Assembly (NCBI RefSeq): GCF_015500055.1 | Contig: NZ_CP045492.1 | Coordinates: 940,501-1,004,500 of the forward strand | DNA: 64,000 nt | Source of the DNA: Mesorhizobium sp. NBSH29 | GTDB lineage: Bacteria; Pseudomonadota; Alphaproteobacteria; Rhizobiales; Rhizobiaceae | Reading direction: 5' to 3' | Part shown: one piece after another, positions 19,129 through 31,105 of the stretch | How the letters are laid out: each line of letters starts with the position of its first letter | Numbering within the stretch: position 1 is the stretch's first letter | The notes under the pieces: generated by a model | Told to the model about the DNA's origin: nothing | Database searches by the model: none | The model's input: only the letters and a program-made list of their open reading frames with translations | Program-made: the position numbers and the translations under genes

Positions 19129-20214
19129 ATGAGCGAACTTGATATCCTTGAAACTTCCCTGATGAGCGAAATCACCGCTGCAAGCGATGAGCAAGCGATT
19201 GAGGCTGTGCGTCTCTCAGCGCTCGGCAAAAAGGGTTCGGTTTCCGAAATGCTGAAAACTCTTGGCGCAATGAGTGCCGAAGACCGGCAGGTTAAGGGGC
19301 CGGTGATCAATGGTCTTAAGAACCGCATCACCGAGGCGCTGACAGTGCGCCGAAATGAACTGCGCGATGCGGCCATAACCACCAGATTGGCTGCCGAAAA
19401 AGTAGACGTCACCTTGCCACTTCGCCAAGCCCCGGCAGAGCGCGGGCGTATCCATCCCATCAGCCAAGTGATTGATGAAATTACCGCTATCTTTGCCGAT
19501 ATGGGTTTCTCCATTGCCGAAGGCCCGGATGTCGAGACAGACTATTACAATTTCACCGCTTTGAACTTCCCCGAAGGTCATCCGGCGCGCGAAATGCACG
19601 ACACGTTTTTCTTGCAGGCAGCAGAAGGCGCCGCCGCAAAGGTCCTGCGCACGCACACATCACCCGTGCAGATCCGCACCATGGAAACGCAAAAGCCGCC
19701 AATCCGCATTGTTATTCCCGGCAAGACCTACCGCATGGATTCGGATGCCACCCACACCCCAATGTTCCATCAGGTCGAGGGGCTGGTGATCGACAAGACT
19801 GCCAATGTCGCCAATATGCGCTGGGTATTGGAAGAGTTCTGCAAGGCCTTCTTCGAGGTTCCATCCTTGAAAATGCGTTTTCGCCCGAGCTATTTTCCGT
19901 TCACCGAGCCAAGCCTTGAAGTGGACATTCAGTGCGACCGCTCAAAGCCCGGCGAAGTGCGCTTCGGCGAGGGCGATGACTGGATGGAAATTCTTGGCTG
20001 CGGCATGGTGCACCCCAATGTGCTGCGCGCCGGCGGGCTGGACCCTGACGAATATCAGGGCTTTGCCTGGGGCATGGGCATCGACCGCATCGCCATGCTG
20101 AAATACGGCATGCCGGACCTGCGCGCCTTCTTCGATGCAGATGTGCGCTGGCTCTCGCATTACGGTTTCCGCCCGCTCGACATGCCAAGCCTGTTTGGCG
20201 GGCTGAGCCAGTGA
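19129..20214 (+). CDS. pheS: Phenylalanyl-tRNA synthetase alpha subunit
   Basis: A 361-residue class II synthetase alpha chain. The N-terminal coiled-coil region (about residues 1-90) binds tRNA; motif 1 [10 protein letters not shown], motif 2 around [19 protein letters not shown], and motif 3 [14 protein letters not shown] are all present. It forms an alpha2-beta2 enzyme with PheT, charging tRNA-Phe. The second of two near-tandem ATG codons (19126, 19129) is chosen because of the spacing to GAGAG. pheT follows after 54 bases. Confidence 0.96.
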   Translation: MSELDILETSLMSEITAASDEQAIEAVRLSALGKKGSVSEMLKTLGAMSAEDRQVKGPVINGLKNRITEALTVRRNELRDAAITTRLAAEKVDVTLPLRQAPAERGRIHPISQVIDEITAIFADMGFSIAEGPDVETDYYNFTALNFPEGHPAREMHDTFFLQAAEGAAAKVLRTHTSPVQIRTMETQKPPIRIVIPGKTYRMDSDATHTPMFHQVEGLVIDKTANVANMRWVLEEFCKAFFEVPSLKMRFRPSYFPFTEPSLEVDIQCDRSKPGEVRFGEGDDWMEILGCGMVHPNVLRAGGLDPDEYQGFAWGMGIDRIAMLKYGMPDLRAFFDADVRWLSHYGFRPLDMPSLFGGLSQ

Positions 20215-20268
20215 ACGCAGACGACCGGATGTCCCTCAGAACAGTCCGCTAAAAGACAGAGTTAAAGA

Positions 20269-22677
20269 ATGAAATTCACCCTCTCCTGGCTCAAAGATCA
20301 TCTCGAAACCGATGCGTCGCTGGATCAAATTGTTGAACGGCTGACGTCGATCGGTCTCGAGGTTGAATCTGTCGATGACAAATCGAGCCTGAAACCTTTC
20401 GTCATCGCAAAAGTTCTGACGGCTGAAAAACATCCTGATGCCGACAAGCTGCGCGTGCTGAGCGTGGATATTGGCAATGGGCAGGCACCCATTCAGGTCG
20501 TGTGCGGCGCGCCCAATGCGCGTGCCGGTCTAATTGGTGCGTTCGCGGCACCGGGGGCTTATGTGCCGGGCATCGACGTTACTTTGGCTATCGGGAAAAT
20601 TCGCGGCGTCGAAAGCCACGGCATGATGTGCTCCGAGCGCGAGCTGGAGCTTTCAGATGAACATGATGGTATTATTGATCTGCCCGCAGATGCGCCGGTC
20701 GGCACCAGCTATGCCAGCTATGCCCATTTGGACGATCCGCTCATCGAGATCGGTCTGACCCCGAACCATCCAGATGCAACGGGTGTCTATGGCATTGCAC
20801 GTGATCTGGCGGCCTCTGGCCTCGGCACCTTGAAGCTTGCGCAGGTGGAAAAGAGTGTTGCCAGCGGGCAGATGCCTGTGACGGTTTCTATAGATGCGCC
20901 AGAGCTTTGCCCCGGCTTCGCATTGCGTCTCGTGCGCGGTGTCAAGAATGGTGCGTCCCCTAAATGGATGCAGCAGCGATTGCTTGCCATTGGCCTGCGC
21001 CCCATCAATGCTCTGGTGGATATCACCAATTACATGACCTTTGATCAGGGCCGCCCGCTGCATGTGTTTGATGCTGCAAAGGTCACCGGCAATCTCACCG
21101 TGCGCCGTGCTGCTGCGGGAGAGAAAGTGCTGGCTCTGGACGGGCGCGAATACCAGCTGACGCCAGAAATGTGTGTGATTGCCGATGACAAGGGTGTCGA
21201 ATCTATTGCCGGTATCATGGGTGGCGCGCATTCTGGCTGCGATGAAACCACAACTGATGTGCTGATTGAATCCGCGCTCTGGGAGCCGATGAACATTGCT
21301 CGCACAGGCCGCGAACTCGGCATCATCACCGATGCACGCTATCGTTTTGAACGCGGCGTTGACCCCGAAATGATGGCTCCTGGACTGGAACTCGCGACAA
21401 AGCTCGTCACGGATTTTTGTGGTGGCCAGCCAAGTGAAGCTCAAATCATTGGCTATGCAGGCTACACCCCGAAAGTTGTAAAATTCCCATTGGCCGAGGT
21501 GAAACGTCTGACCGGCCTTGAGGTCGCAGGACAAGAAAGTCTTGATATATTGACCCGGCTTGGCTTCACGGTCAGCGGTTCAGGCGACGAGGTGCGTGTT
21601 TCAGTTCCCTCCTGGCGTCCCGATATTGATGGCAAGGCCGACCTCGTTGAAGAGGTCATGCGCATGCATGGCGTTGATGCGATTGAACCGCAACCGCTGC
21701 CAGCGCTTGCAGGCGTGGGCACCAAGGTGCTGACAACACTTCAGATCCGCACGCGGTCTGCAAGACGTGCCTTGGCCGTGCGCGGTTTGATGGAAGCCAT
21801 CAATTGGTCATTCATTTCCGCGAAACACGCTCAGGCATTTGCCGGTGGCCAGCCTGCGCTGAGGCTTGCCAATCCAATTGCTGCCGACATGTCGGACATG
21901 CGTCCGTCCTTGCTGCCGGGTTTGCTTTCAGCCGTTCAACGTAATGTTGATCGCGGTTTTGGTGATGTGGCTCTGTTTGAGGTCTCCGGAACTTATGAAG
22001 GCGATACGCCTGAAGCACAGCGCAGGGTTGCGGCAGGCGTCAGGCGCGGCACCGCAAAGGCAGATGGCTCAGGCAGGCATTGGAGCGGCAACGGTTCTGT
22101 GGTCGGCGTATTCGACGCCAAGGCAGATGCGCTGGCGGCGCTGGAAGCATGTGGTGCGCCAGTTGACAAACTGCAGATCGAAGCAGGTGGTCCAGAATGG
22201 TATCATCCTGGCCGTTCAGGCAGCATCAAGCTCGGGCCCAAAGTGCTGCTCGGCACCTTTGGTGAGTTCCACCCAAAGACGCTGGAACTCCTTGATGTGA
22301 GCGGGCCGCTCTGTGGCTTTGAAATTTTCATTGATGCCATCCCTGAGCCGAAAGCCAAACCAACACGCACCAAGCCCAAGCTGGAACTTTCGAGCCTCCA
22401 GACAGTGAAGCGCGACTTTGCCTTTGTGGTTGACCGTTCGGTGGAAGCCGGCCCTCTCGTTCGGGCAGCGCTGAGTGCTGACAAGAAGCTTGTGACTTCT
22501 GTATCCGTCTTCGATCTGTTCGAGGGCGCGTCCCTTGGCGAAGGCAAAAAATCGGTGGCCATTGAAGTATCAATTCAGCCTGTCGAGAAGACATTGACCG
22601 ATGAGGATTTCGAGGCGCTGGCAACGCGTATCATCGACAACGTCAAAAAGCAGACCGGCGGTGTGCTGCGAGCCTGA
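20269..22677 (+). CDS. pheT: Phenylalanyl-tRNA synthetase beta subunit
   Basis: An 802-residue beta chain of normal length. In order: N-terminal tRNA-binding (EMAP-like) fold with [14 protein letters not shown] and VCGAPNAR, B3/B4 editing region around HVFDAAKV and [20 protein letters not shown]5 domain near residues 400-480, the catalytic-like core, and a C-terminal anticodon-binding domain ending in [11 protein letters not shown]. No missing blocks or frameshift are seen. Translated from its own site after a 54-base gap behind pheS. Confidence 0.97.
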   Translation: MKFTLSWLKDHLETDASLDQIVERLTSIGLEVESVDDKSSLKPFVIAKVLTAEKHPDADKLRVLSVDIGNGQAPIQVVCGAPNARAGLIGAFAAPGAYVPGIDVTLAIGKIRGVESHGMMCSERELELSDEHDGIIDLPADAPVGTSYASYAHLDDPLIEIGLTPNHPDATGVYGIARDLAASGLGTLKLAQVEKSVASGQMPVTVSIDAPELCPGFALRLVRGVKNGASPKWMQQRLLAIGLRPINALVDITNYMTFDQGRPLHVFDAAKVTGNLTVRRAAAGEKVLALDGREYQLTPEMCVIADDKGVESIAGIMGGAHSGCDETTTDVLIESALWEPMNIARTGRELGIITDARYRFERGVDPEMMAPGLELATKLVTDFCGGQPSEAQIIGYAGYTPKVVKFPLAEVKRLTGLEVAGQESLDILTRLGFTVSGSGDEVRVSVPSWRPDIDGKADLVEEVMRMHGVDAIEPQPLPALAGVGTKVLTTLQIRTRSARRALAVRGLMEAINWSFISAKHAQAFAGGQPALRLANPIAADMSDMRPSLLPGLLSAVQRNVDRGFGDVALFEVSGTYEGDTPEAQRRVAAGVRRGTAKADGSGRHWSGNGSVVGVFDAKADALAALEACGAPVDKLQIEAGGPEWYHPGRSGSIKLGPKVLLGTFGEFHPKTLELLDVSGPLCGFEIFIDAIPEPKAKPTRTKPKLELSSLQTVKRDFAFVVDRSVEAGPLVRAALSADKKLVTSVSVFDLFEGASLGEGKKSVAIEVSIQPVEKTLTDEDFEALATRIIDNVKKQTGGVLRA

Positions 22678-22710
22678 AAAGTTCGCGATTAAAAACTGAG
22701 GGGGATGAGC

Positions 22711-23697
22711 ATGTTCAGATGGGGTGTATTGTCGACGGCAAAGATTGGCCGTGAACAGCTATTGCCTGCGATTGCAGATGCAGAAAATGGCGTTATCACC
22801 GCGATTGCCAGCCGTGAACTGAGCAAAGCCCGTGCGCTTGCAGATCGCTTTGGTGCGCCGCATGCCTTTGGCTCCTATGAGGAGCTTCTGGCCTCTGATG
22901 AGGTTGACGGTGTCTACATCCCGCTCCCGACATCGCAGCATGTGGAATGGACACTGAAGGCTGCAAATGCCGGAAAGCATGTTTTGTGTGAAAAGCCGAT
23001 TGCTCTTCAGGCCGCAGACATTGCCCAAATAATCGAAGCACGCGACCGCAACAAGGTTTTGATCTGCGAAGCCTTCATGGTGTTTTACCATCCGCAATGG
23101 ATCAAGGTGCGCCAGCTCATCGCTGCTGGCGCTATCGGCAGGGTGCGCCACGTGCAAGGCGCGTTCTCTTACTTTAATGTTGATCCATCGAACATGCGCA
23201 ATCAGCTTTCGCTAGGCGGCGGCGCGCTACCAGATATCGGCGTCTATCCAAGCGTTGCTACCCGAATGGTGACTGGTAAAGAGCCGGTACGCATTCAGGC
23301 CACGGTTGAACGCGACGAGAAGTTTGGCACCGATACCTACTCCAGCGTGAAAGCCGATTTTGGCGATTTCGACCTCACATTCTATTGCTCTACTCAAATG
23401 GCGTTACGTCAGTTCATGGTTTTCCACGGCGAGCACGGTTTTATCGAGGTGCACGGGCCGTTCAATGCAGGCGATTACGAGCATTCTCGGGTGGAGTTGC
23501 ATAACCAAACCCACACCGAGGCAACAGTATTTCGCTTTCCCGGCACGCGCCAATATTGTCTTGAGGTCGAAACTTTTGCACGAGCGGCGCTGGGCGGCGG
23601 CGATGATGTCTTCCCGCTCGAGCAGTCGGTCAAAAACCAGAAGATGATCGACGCCATCTTTCGCGCGGGAGAACATGATGGCTGGGAATATCTTTGA
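22711..23697 (+). CDS. Gfo/Idh/MocA-family oxidoreductase
   Basis: A 328-residue NAD(P)-dependent sugar or inositol dehydrogenase-like protein. The N-terminal Rossmann start [27 protein letters not shown] and the catalytic Lys in VLCEKPIAL (about residues 91-99) are typical, and the C-terminal beta-sheet domain has [11 protein letters not shown]. The ATG at 22711 lies 6 bases after GAGGGG; an earlier ATG at 22705 would touch that site. It follows pheT by about 30 bases, but no functional tie to it is obvious. Substrate cannot be assigned. Confidence 0.85.
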   Translation: MFRWGVLSTAKIGREQLLPAIADAENGVITAIASRELSKARALADRFGAPHAFGSYEELLASDEVDGVYIPLPTSQHVEWTLKAANAGKHVLCEKPIALQAADIAQIIEARDRNKVLICEAFMVFYHPQWIKVRQLIAAGAIGRVRHVQGAFSYFNVDPSNMRNQLSLGGGALPDIGVYPSVATRMVTGKEPVRIQATVERDEKFGTDTYSSVKADFGDFDLTFYCSTQMALRQFMVFHGEHGFIEVHGPFNAGDYEHSRVELHNQTHTEATVFRFPGTRQYCLEVETFARAALGGGDDVFPLEQSVKNQKMIDAIFRAGEHDGWEYL

Positions 23698-23713
23698 GCT
23701 CTTACAGCAGGGC

Positions 23714-24457
23714 TCAGAGGCCGTGCTGTTCTTCAATGTGTCGGGCAACAAGGTCCTGCAGGGCCCAAAGATGTCGGTCATGGATGCCGAGCTGTTCAAG
23801 GTGGCTGACCGTGGAAAAAAGATACTCAGCCATTGATCCGCGGTGGCCGCATGCACAGGCAAGAACGGCAGCCAGCTCCTCCATCGGAAGGCCGCTGACA
23901 TAGCGCCCACTTTTGCGGTTCATGGCGAAGGTAAGTGCCCGAACCGGGCCGGTGCCGGTCTTAACCGTCACCCAACGCGGTGGAAACGCGCTGGGCACCA
24001 TGCTCATCTCGCGACGAACCAGGCGGTCAAGGTTTTCGGCCAGCGCTTCGGAGGGCAGCCTGTAGAGCGCTCCGCGGCACTGCCCACCGCGATCAAGGGC
24101 AAGCATCAGCCCCGGCGCTTCGGGATTGCCACGAAACCGCTGATCCCACCCAAGACAGAAGGCACGGTGCCAGCCATGTACGACGCCTATCCGTTGTTCA
24201 ACAAAGGCGCAGGCAGGGTTCCAGATCAGAGACCCATAGGCAAACACCCAAAATCCATCGCCGGGGGTTTCTGCGACCAGTTCGGCGACGACCCTTTGAT
24301 AATCCGAATCGGTCGCCACCCGGTATCCTGGCAGCGCGATAAACCCCGGATCGTCGAATTTTTGGGTAAGCTTTGCTACATGCGCTTGGGTCAGGCGCAT
24401 GTGTCGTGAAGTAGTTCCGTGCATGCCGGTCCAATCATCGTCGAAATCAGCTTTCAA
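23714..24457 (-). CDS. chaC: ChaC-type gamma-glutamylcyclotransferase
   Basis: A 247-residue protein of the ChaC family, which in characterised members degrades glutathione to 5-oxoproline and Cys-Gly. The glycine-rich entry FWVFAYGSLIWNP (about residues 68-80) matches the substrate-binding loop, followed by RAFCLGWDQRFRGNPEAPG and LEQLGIHDRHLW near the C-terminus. It converges on the oxidoreductase gene with a 16-base gap, no terminator visible. The first ATG at 24457 is used; another in-frame ATG lies at residue 12, so the true start is uncertain by about 11-20 residues. Confidence 0.88.
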   Translation of the reverse strand: MKADFDDDWTGMHGTTSRHMRLTQAHVAKLTQKFDDPGFIALPGYRVATDSDYQRVVAELVAETPGDGFWVFAYGSLIWNPACAFVEQRIGVVHGWHRAFCLGWDQRFRGNPEAPGLMLALDRGGQCRGALYRLPSEALAENLDRLVRREMSMVPSAFPPRWVTVKTGTGPVRALTFAMNRKSGRYVSGLPMEELAAVLACACGHRGSMAEYLFSTVSHLEQLGIHDRHLWALQDLVARHIEEQHGL

Positions 24458-24761
24458 GGATTATCCGGATATCGCGGGAACACAACCGCAGTGATGATCT
24501 CCGCGTGTGCCGTCATGCTCATTTGGGCCAAAGTTGATAAATCCCCGCGGAATCCGACCTCAGACCGAATATGATTGCAAATAGCCGAGCGTATCCACAG
24601 CGGATATGCCTTGCGTGTCGGAAAGGGCCTTCTTATATACGCCGCACACTTGCGAGGAGAGCCGGAGCACCGGCAAATTCGTGAGATTTCATGTGTGAAC
24701 AGGGGCTGTCTCTGGAACGCCTGATCGGGTCCTGACAGTCTGCTTAGTGGAGAGAATGAAC
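24458..24761 (+). promoter_or_regulatory. dnaK upstream region with RpoH (sigma-32) type promoter at 24610-24638
   Basis: A 304-base gap between chaC and dnaK. It holds CTTGCG (24610-24615), a 16-base spacer and CTTATAT (24632-24638), a close match to the alphaproteobacterial RpoH pattern CTTG-N17/18-CYTATNT. This predicts a 5' leader of about 115 bases. No CIRCE inverted repeat is present. The rest of the gap, including the chaC upstream side, shows nothing clear. Confidence 0.75.
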
Positions 24762-26681
<1,920 letters not shown>

Positions 26682-26699
26682 TCAGTTCTTTGAAAGAAA

Positions 26700-26730
26700 A
26701 AGCCCGGTGCACTGCGCCGGGCTTTTGTTT
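26700..26730 (+). terminator. Rho-independent terminator after dnaK
   Basis: Stem AAGCCCGG / CCGGGCTT with a G-T-extended inner stem, then TTTTGTTT, about 20 bases past dnaK. It implies dnaJ is at least partly transcribed separately; a TATAAT lies at 26791-26796 upstream of dnaJ. Confidence 0.82.
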
Positions 26731-26905
26731 AAAGGCGCATATCGGACTTCCTGCGTGCAATACTTCGCCTGAAAGCGGAAAAGTTGCAGGTATAATCGCT
26801 TCGACTATGGAATCGGCTACTGAGGCCTACTAAATCGGATGCCAGCTGTATCGAAGCCTGCCCACATGAGAAATGATGGGCCAAAAACTTGGCGCACGGG
26901 ACGAC

Positions 26906-28033
26906 ATGAAAGCTGATTTCTACGAAACGCTGGGGGTCCAGAAGGGTGCCGACGAGAAGGAGCTCAAGTCGGCTTTCCGCAAGCTCGCCATGCAGTTCCA
27001 CCCGGACCGGAATCCGGGTGACAATTCCTGTGAACACAAGTTCAAGGAAATTAACGAAGCTTATGAAACGCTAAAGGACCCCCAGAAGCGTGCGGCCTAC
27101 GACCGTTTCGGCCACGCTGCTTTCGAGCAGGGCGGTATGAACGGCGGTGGCCAAGGCTTTGGCGGCGGTGGCTTCTCGGATATCTTTGAAGACATTTTTG
27201 GCGACATGATGGGCGGGCGGCAGCGCCGTTCATCAGGTGGTCGCGAGCGTGGAGCCGATCTGCGCTACAATATGGAAATCACACTCGAAGAGGCTTTCGC
27301 CGGGAAGACGGCGCAGATCCGCGTGCCGGCGTCCATATCGTGCACGGATTGTTCGGGATCCGGCTCGAAACCTGGCACTCAGCCAGTCAATTGTTCCATG
27401 TGCGCGGGTGCCGGTCGGGTACGCGCGGCACAAGGATTCTTTTCAATAGAACGGGCCTGCCCGCAGTGCCACGGAAGAGGTCAGACGATTAAGGATCCGT
27501 GCCCGAAATGCTCGGGCCAAGGTCGGGTCACAGAGGAACGCTCGCTTTCAGTCAATATACCGGCTGGCATCGAAGACGGTACGCGTATCCGCCTAGCCAA
27601 TGAAGGCGAAGCCGGCATGCGCGGCTCTCCCCCAGGAGACCTCTATATCTTCTTGTCGGTCAAGCCGCACGAGTTCTTCCAGCGCGATGGCGCGGACCTC
27701 TATTGCAAAGCACCGATCGCGATGACGACGGCAGCGCTCGGCGGCCAGTTCGAAGTGGCCACGCTCGATGGAACGCAGACCCGTGTGAAAGTTCCAGAGG
27801 GCACTCAGAACGGTCGTCAGTTCCGACTCAAGGGCAAGGGCATGCCGGTTCTGCGGCAACCCAATATCGGCGACCTTTACATTCAGGTGGCGGTCGAAAC
27901 TCCTCAGAGCCTATCGCGCAAGCAGCGTGAATTGCTGGAAGAGTTTGAACAGCTGTCATCCAAGGACAATAGTCCTCAATCCAGCGGCTTTTTCTCGCGA
28001 ATGAAAGTTTTTTTCGAATCCTTCAGCGAATGA
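26906..28033 (+). CDS. dnaJ: Chaperone DnaJ (Hsp40)
   Basis: A 375-residue DnaJ. J-domain with HPDRNPGD (HPD stimulates DnaK ATPase), a Gly/Phe-rich linker ([20 protein letters not shown]), four zinc repeats [24 protein letters not shown] and CPKCSGQG, then two beta-barrel substrate domains. The ATG at 26906 gives the family N-terminus [11 protein letters not shown]; the in-frame ATGs 11 residues upstream add a non-conserved extension. The ribosome site is weak (ACGGGA). Works with the dnaK gene 225 bases upstream. Confidence 0.97.
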   Translation: MKADFYETLGVQKGADEKELKSAFRKLAMQFHPDRNPGDNSCEHKFKEINEAYETLKDPQKRAAYDRFGHAAFEQGGMNGGGQGFGGGGFSDIFEDIFGDMMGGRQRRSSGGRERGADLRYNMEITLEEAFAGKTAQIRVPASISCTDCSGSGSKPGTQPVNCSMCAGAGRVRAAQGFFSIERACPQCHGRGQTIKDPCPKCSGQGRVTEERSLSVNIPAGIEDGTRIRLANEGEAGMRGSPPGDLYIFLSVKPHEFFQRDGADLYCKAPIAMTTAALGGQFEVATLDGTQTRVKVPEGTQNGRQFRLKGKGMPVLRQPNIGDLYIQVAVETPQSLSRKQRELLEEFEQLSSKDNSPQSSGFFSRMKVFFESFSE

Positions 28034-28140
28034 TTACCGGGAAAAAACGAAGTTGCGGTGGCTGTTGGGCCGTTTTGACTTGCTTAGGTCAAAGTCTGGC
28101 GTAATAGACTTGATGCCACTGGCTGAACGGAGGGACATCC

Positions 28141-28749
28141 ATGGCTGAAGGAACGGGTTTGCGTAAATCGCTCGCCTCAAAATTCGACGAAGAACTTCGC
28201 TTCTTCAAGGGGTGGATCGACAAGCCCAAGGCCGTTGGCTCCATCGTGCCGACAAGTTCCGTCGCCGCGCGTCGCATGGCGTCTGTCGTCGACCCTGATT
28301 CGGGTTTGCCGATTCTTGAGGTCGGCCCGGGCACAGGTGTCATCACCAAGGCAATCCTCGCCCGCGGGATCGCCCCCGAAAGACTCTATGCGGTGGAATA
28401 CTCCCCGGAATTTGTTTCCCATCTGCGTGGCCGCTTTCCGGGCGTCAACGTTATTCAGGGCGATGCGTTCGATCTGGATGCGTCGCTGGGCGAAAAAGGC
28501 GAGCTCCAGTTCGATTCAGTCATTTCGGCAGTTCCGCTGCTTAACTTCCCGGTCGAACACCGGGTCCGATATCTCGACAGCTTGCTGAACCGCCTTCCCG
28601 CTGGTCGTCCAGTGATTCAGATCACCTATGGTCCTATGTCACCGATTCCACCTGGACGCGGAAACTATACGGTGAAGCACTTCGACTTCATCATCCGCAA
28701 CATTCCGCCTACGCAGCTCTGGATCTATCGCCGCCCACTGCAAGCCTGA
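28141..28749 (+). CDS. pmtA: Phospholipid N-methyltransferase PmtA-type
   Basis: A 202-residue SAM-dependent methyltransferase with motif I ILEVGPGTGVITKAIL (about residues 59-74) and VISAVPLLNFP, matching the Agrobacterium/Sinorhizobium PmtA family. These enzymes methylate phosphatidylethanolamine three times to phosphatidylcholine at the inner membrane. The N-terminal FDEELRFFKGWIDKPKAVGSIVPTSS is the amphipathic, membrane-associating region of the family. Start supported by GGAGGGA 6-8 bases upstream. Related rRNA adenine dimethylases share motif I, but PGTG plus length favour PmtA. Confidence 0.85.
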   Translation: MAEGTGLRKSLASKFDEELRFFKGWIDKPKAVGSIVPTSSVAARRMASVVDPDSGLPILEVGPGTGVITKAILARGIAPERLYAVEYSPEFVSHLRGRFPGVNVIQGDAFDLDASLGEKGELQFDSVISAVPLLNFPVEHRVRYLDSLLNRLPAGRPVIQITYGPMSPIPPGRGNYTVKHFDFIIRNIPPTQLWIYRRPLQA

Positions 28750-28770
28750 GCTCGGTTGAAGGGGAGGAAA

Positions 28771-29361
28771 ATGGCAGCCAGAATTCTCGTATTCGCAGGC
28801 TCGATCCGCACCGGCGCGTTGAGCGGTAAGACGGCGGACGCGGCAATGAAAGAATTGGCCGAGCAGGGCGCCGAAATATCGAGAATTTCGCTTGGCGACT
28901 ACCCACTGCCGATCTTGAATCAGGATCTGGAGGCAGAAGAGGGCATACCCGACAATGCCTATAGGCTCGGTCGGCAAATCGCGGCCCATGACGGAATGCT
29001 AGTTGCCAGCCCGGAATACAATTCCTCGATCCCGCCCTTGCTCAAGAATTGCCTCGACTGGGTAAGCCGCATTCGCAAGGAAGCCGGCAAACCCTTCGCG
29101 CCTTTCGAGGGCAAGGTTGCCGCGCTCTGCTCCTCTTCCGATGGTGCATTCGCAGGCGTGCGCGGCCTCTATCATCTTCGTTCCGTACTGCTGCACTGCA
29201 AAGTGGAAGTGATCACGCCTCAACTTTCGGTGCCACGCGCTCAGGAGGCTTTTGAGGAGGACGGCTCATTGAAGGATGACCATCTGCGAAAATCGCTTGG
29301 CAAGGTGTGTCGGACACTTATTGAGCGGGCACAGATGCTCTCTACCCGTACCCAGCTATGA
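28771..29361 (+). CDS. NADPH-dependent FMN reductase
   Basis: A 196-residue flavodoxin-fold reductase. VFAGSIRTGALSGKTAD is the FMN phosphate loop and SPEYNSSIPPLLKNCLDW the conserved flavin-ring segment. Family members (ChrR, SsuE, azoreductase relatives) reduce FMN, quinones or azo dyes using NADPH. GGGGAGGAAA immediately before the ATG at 28771 fixes the start. The stop overlaps the next gene by ATGA. Confidence 0.88.
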   Translation: MAARILVFAGSIRTGALSGKTADAAMKELAEQGAEISRISLGDYPLPILNQDLEAEEGIPDNAYRLGRQIAAHDGMLVASPEYNSSIPPLLKNCLDWVSRIRKEAGKPFAPFEGKVAALCSSSDGAFAGVRGLYHLRSVLLHCKVEVITPQLSVPRAQEAFEEDGSLKDDHLRKSLGKVCRTLIERAQMLSTRTQL

Positions 29362-29948
29362 TCGGTTTTTATCTCACCCATCCCCAGGTCAATATCGATC
29401 CGTCAATTCCTGTCCCGGATTGGAGCCTATCCGATCTGGGACGCGAAAGGCTCGCAGCAGTGACAGGACGCCCTTGGGTGGCGTCGCTAGCCGCGATATT
29501 CTCTAGCGCCGAGCGCAAGGCGCTAGAGAGTGCTGCAATTTTGGTCCAACAAGCAGGTTGCGAAATCACAACTGATGCAAAAATGGGCGAAAATGACCGC
29601 GAGGCCACCGGTTTTTTGCCACCAGACCGGTTCGAGAAGGCCGCCGATTGGTTCTTCGCCCATCCAGACGAGAGCTATCGCGGGTGGGAGACCGCCAGAC
29701 ACGCACAAAATCGCATTGTCGAACGCGTCGAAAGCGCGCTTCAGCACCACAGCGCGGGTGATATCGCATTTGTCGGACATGGGGGCGTAGGAACGCTTCT
29801 CAAGTGTCATCTCGGCGGGTTTCAAGTCTCGCGGTCTCAGGACCAGCATGCAGGTGGGGGATGCATCTTCGCCTTCAGCCTTTCCCAGCGGCGTCTTTTA
29901 TGCGATTGGACACAGGTAGAAATCTTCGAAAGGGCAGGCCTTGCATGA
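29358..29948 (+). CDS. Histidine phosphatase-like protein with altered RHG motif
   Basis: A 196-residue histidine-phosphatase-superfamily protein. The catalytic His is kept (His8) but the usual R-H-G is replaced by T-H-P (LTHPQV). The other family elements are present: [12 protein letters not shown] with the conserved Arg and Glu, and [11 protein letters not shown] with the second His. Activity is therefore uncertain; the loss of the phosphate-binding Arg could change the substrate or abolish catalysis. It is coupled to the FMN reductase upstream (ATGA at 29358) and to pyrF downstream (ATGA at 29945), a three-gene unit. Confidence 0.78.
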   Translation: MIGFYLTHPQVNIDPSIPVPDWSLSDLGRERLAAVTGRPWVASLAAIFSSAERKALESAAILVQQAGCEITTDAKMGENDREATGFLPPDRFEKAADWFFAHPDESYRGWETARHAQNRIVERVESALQHHSAGDIAFVGHGGVGTLLKCHLGGFQVSRSQDQHAGGGCIFAFSLSQRRLLCDWTQVEIFERAGLA

Positions 29949-30658
29949 GTGATGCGATGCGCGATCGGCTGATCGTCGGCCTCGATGTTCCAACTCTTGG
30001 CGAAGCCGAAACAGTTGTCAGCGCCCTCGAGGGGACTGTATCCTGGTTCAAGATTGGCTACCAGTTGGCCTTTGCGGGCGGCCTGGATTTCGCGCGTGAG
30101 TTGGCCAGCAGCGGCAGCAAAGTATTCCTCGATATGAAGCTGCTCGACATAGATCACACAGTATCCAGAGGCGTTGAGAACATAGCTAAGATGGGCGTCT
30201 CGATGCTCACGGTCCATGCCTATCCAAAGGCGATGAGTGCCGCAGTAGCGGCGGCAAAAGGCAGCAGCCTTTGCCTTCTTGGGGTCACCGTGCTCACCTC
30301 AATGGATGAACTGGACGTAATCGATGCGGGATATGAATATGACCCTCACACCCTCGTTCTACGCCGTTCTGAACAGGCGCTTCACGCTGGGATGGGCGGC
30401 ATAGTCTGCTCTGCCTCGGAAGCGGCGGCAGTCCGCAAGATTGTGGGCAACAAAATGGCCGTGGTGACTCCGGGCATCCGTCCCGAAGGGGGGCAGCGCG
30501 GCGACCAAAAGCGTGTCATGACGCCTGGCGAAGCGGTTCGTGCAGGGTCCAGCCATTTGGTGGTGGGGCGTCCTATTATAGGCGCTGAAGACCGTAAAGC
30601 GGCGGCTCTCGCCATTTTAGCCGAGATGAGCGCCGCGTTATCTCAAGAGGCGGTGTAG
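29945..30658 (+). CDS. pyrF: Orotidine 5'-phosphate decarboxylase
   Basis: A 237-residue TIM-barrel decarboxylase making UMP, the last step of pyrimidine synthesis. [13 protein letters not shown] carries the catalytic Asp-Lys-Asp array, VTVLTSMD follows, and the C-terminal [20 protein letters not shown] phosphate region is diagnostic. The ATG at 29945 overlaps the phosphatase-like stop; upstream in-frame codons lie within that gene. Confidence 0.96.
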   Translation: MSDAMRDRLIVGLDVPTLGEAETVVSALEGTVSWFKIGYQLAFAGGLDFARELASSGSKVFLDMKLLDIDHTVSRGVENIAKMGVSMLTVHAYPKAMSAAVAAAKGSSLCLLGVTVLTSMDELDVIDAGYEYDPHTLVLRRSEQALHAGMGGIVCSASEAAAVRKIVGNKMAVVTPGIRPEGGQRGDQKRVMTPGEAVRAGSSHLVVGRPIIGAEDRKAAALAILAEMSAALSQEAV

Positions 30659-30666
30659 GGTAGAAT

Positions 30667-30954
30667 ATGGCCAAGGGTTATTGGATTGCGCGAGTCGATA
30701 TACGCGATGCTGAGCGCTACAAAGACTATGTCGCCGCTGCCAAGCCGGCTTTCGAACAGTTCGGCGCCCGATTTCTTGCACGCGGCGGTAGTGCCGAGGG
30801 CGTCGAAGGGGCACACCGTGCAAGGAATGTGATCATTGAGTTCGCTTCATTCGAAAGCGCCAAGGCCTGCTATAACTCGCCAGAATATCAGGTCGCGAAG
30901 TCTATCAGGCATGAATGCGCTGATGGCGAAATTGTGCTTGTCGAAGGAGCATAA
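30667..30954 (+). CDS. DUF1330 family protein
   Basis: A 95-residue protein of the DUF1330 dimeric ferredoxin-like fold: GYWIARVDIRDAERYKDYV at the N-terminus and IEFASFESAKACYNSPEYQ near residue 65 match the family. Function is unknown; structural relatives are small monooxygenase-like or stress-related dimers. It is 8 bases past pyrF, likely in the same transcript. Confidence 0.85.
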   Translation: MAKGYWIARVDIRDAERYKDYVAAAKPAFEQFGARFLARGGSAEGVEGAHRARNVIIEFASFESAKACYNSPEYQVAKSIRHECADGEIVLVEGA

Positions 30955-31024
30955 GCGACGCGGGACAACAGGTACTTCGTCAAAACGCCGGACACTTCTA
31001 TGCGACAGTCGGATGACGGCTCTA

Positions 31025-31066
31025 TTGCATTGCAGCAATTACAGCCCTAGTTTTGCTGCATAGCAA
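31025..31066. promoter_or_regulatory. Two TTGC-N6-GCAA palindromes upstream of phaZ
   Basis: TTGCATTGCAGCAA at 31025-31038 and TTGCTGCATAGCAA at 31053-31066, spaced 28 bases start to start, 40 bases before the phaZ ATG. TGC-rich inverted sites are what I recall for PhaR, the PHB-responsive repressor of alphaproteobacteria; assignment is inference. Confidence 0.5.
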
Positions 31067-31105
31067 GATGGCAGCCCAACATGCGCCGCCACGACGAGGT
31101 TCCTG

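Noticed and set aside
19129-23697. Possible foreign origin of the pheS-pheT-oxidoreductase stretch, whose codon choice looked slightly different by eye
   Set aside because: The proteins are ordinary core genes for the clade, no mobile-element borders are visible, and the impression cannot be quantified here.
28070-28140. Dyad TTTGAC...GTCAAA upstream of pmtA as an operator
   Set aside because: Only a 6-bp half-site with an imperfect promoter fit; too weak to list as a feature.
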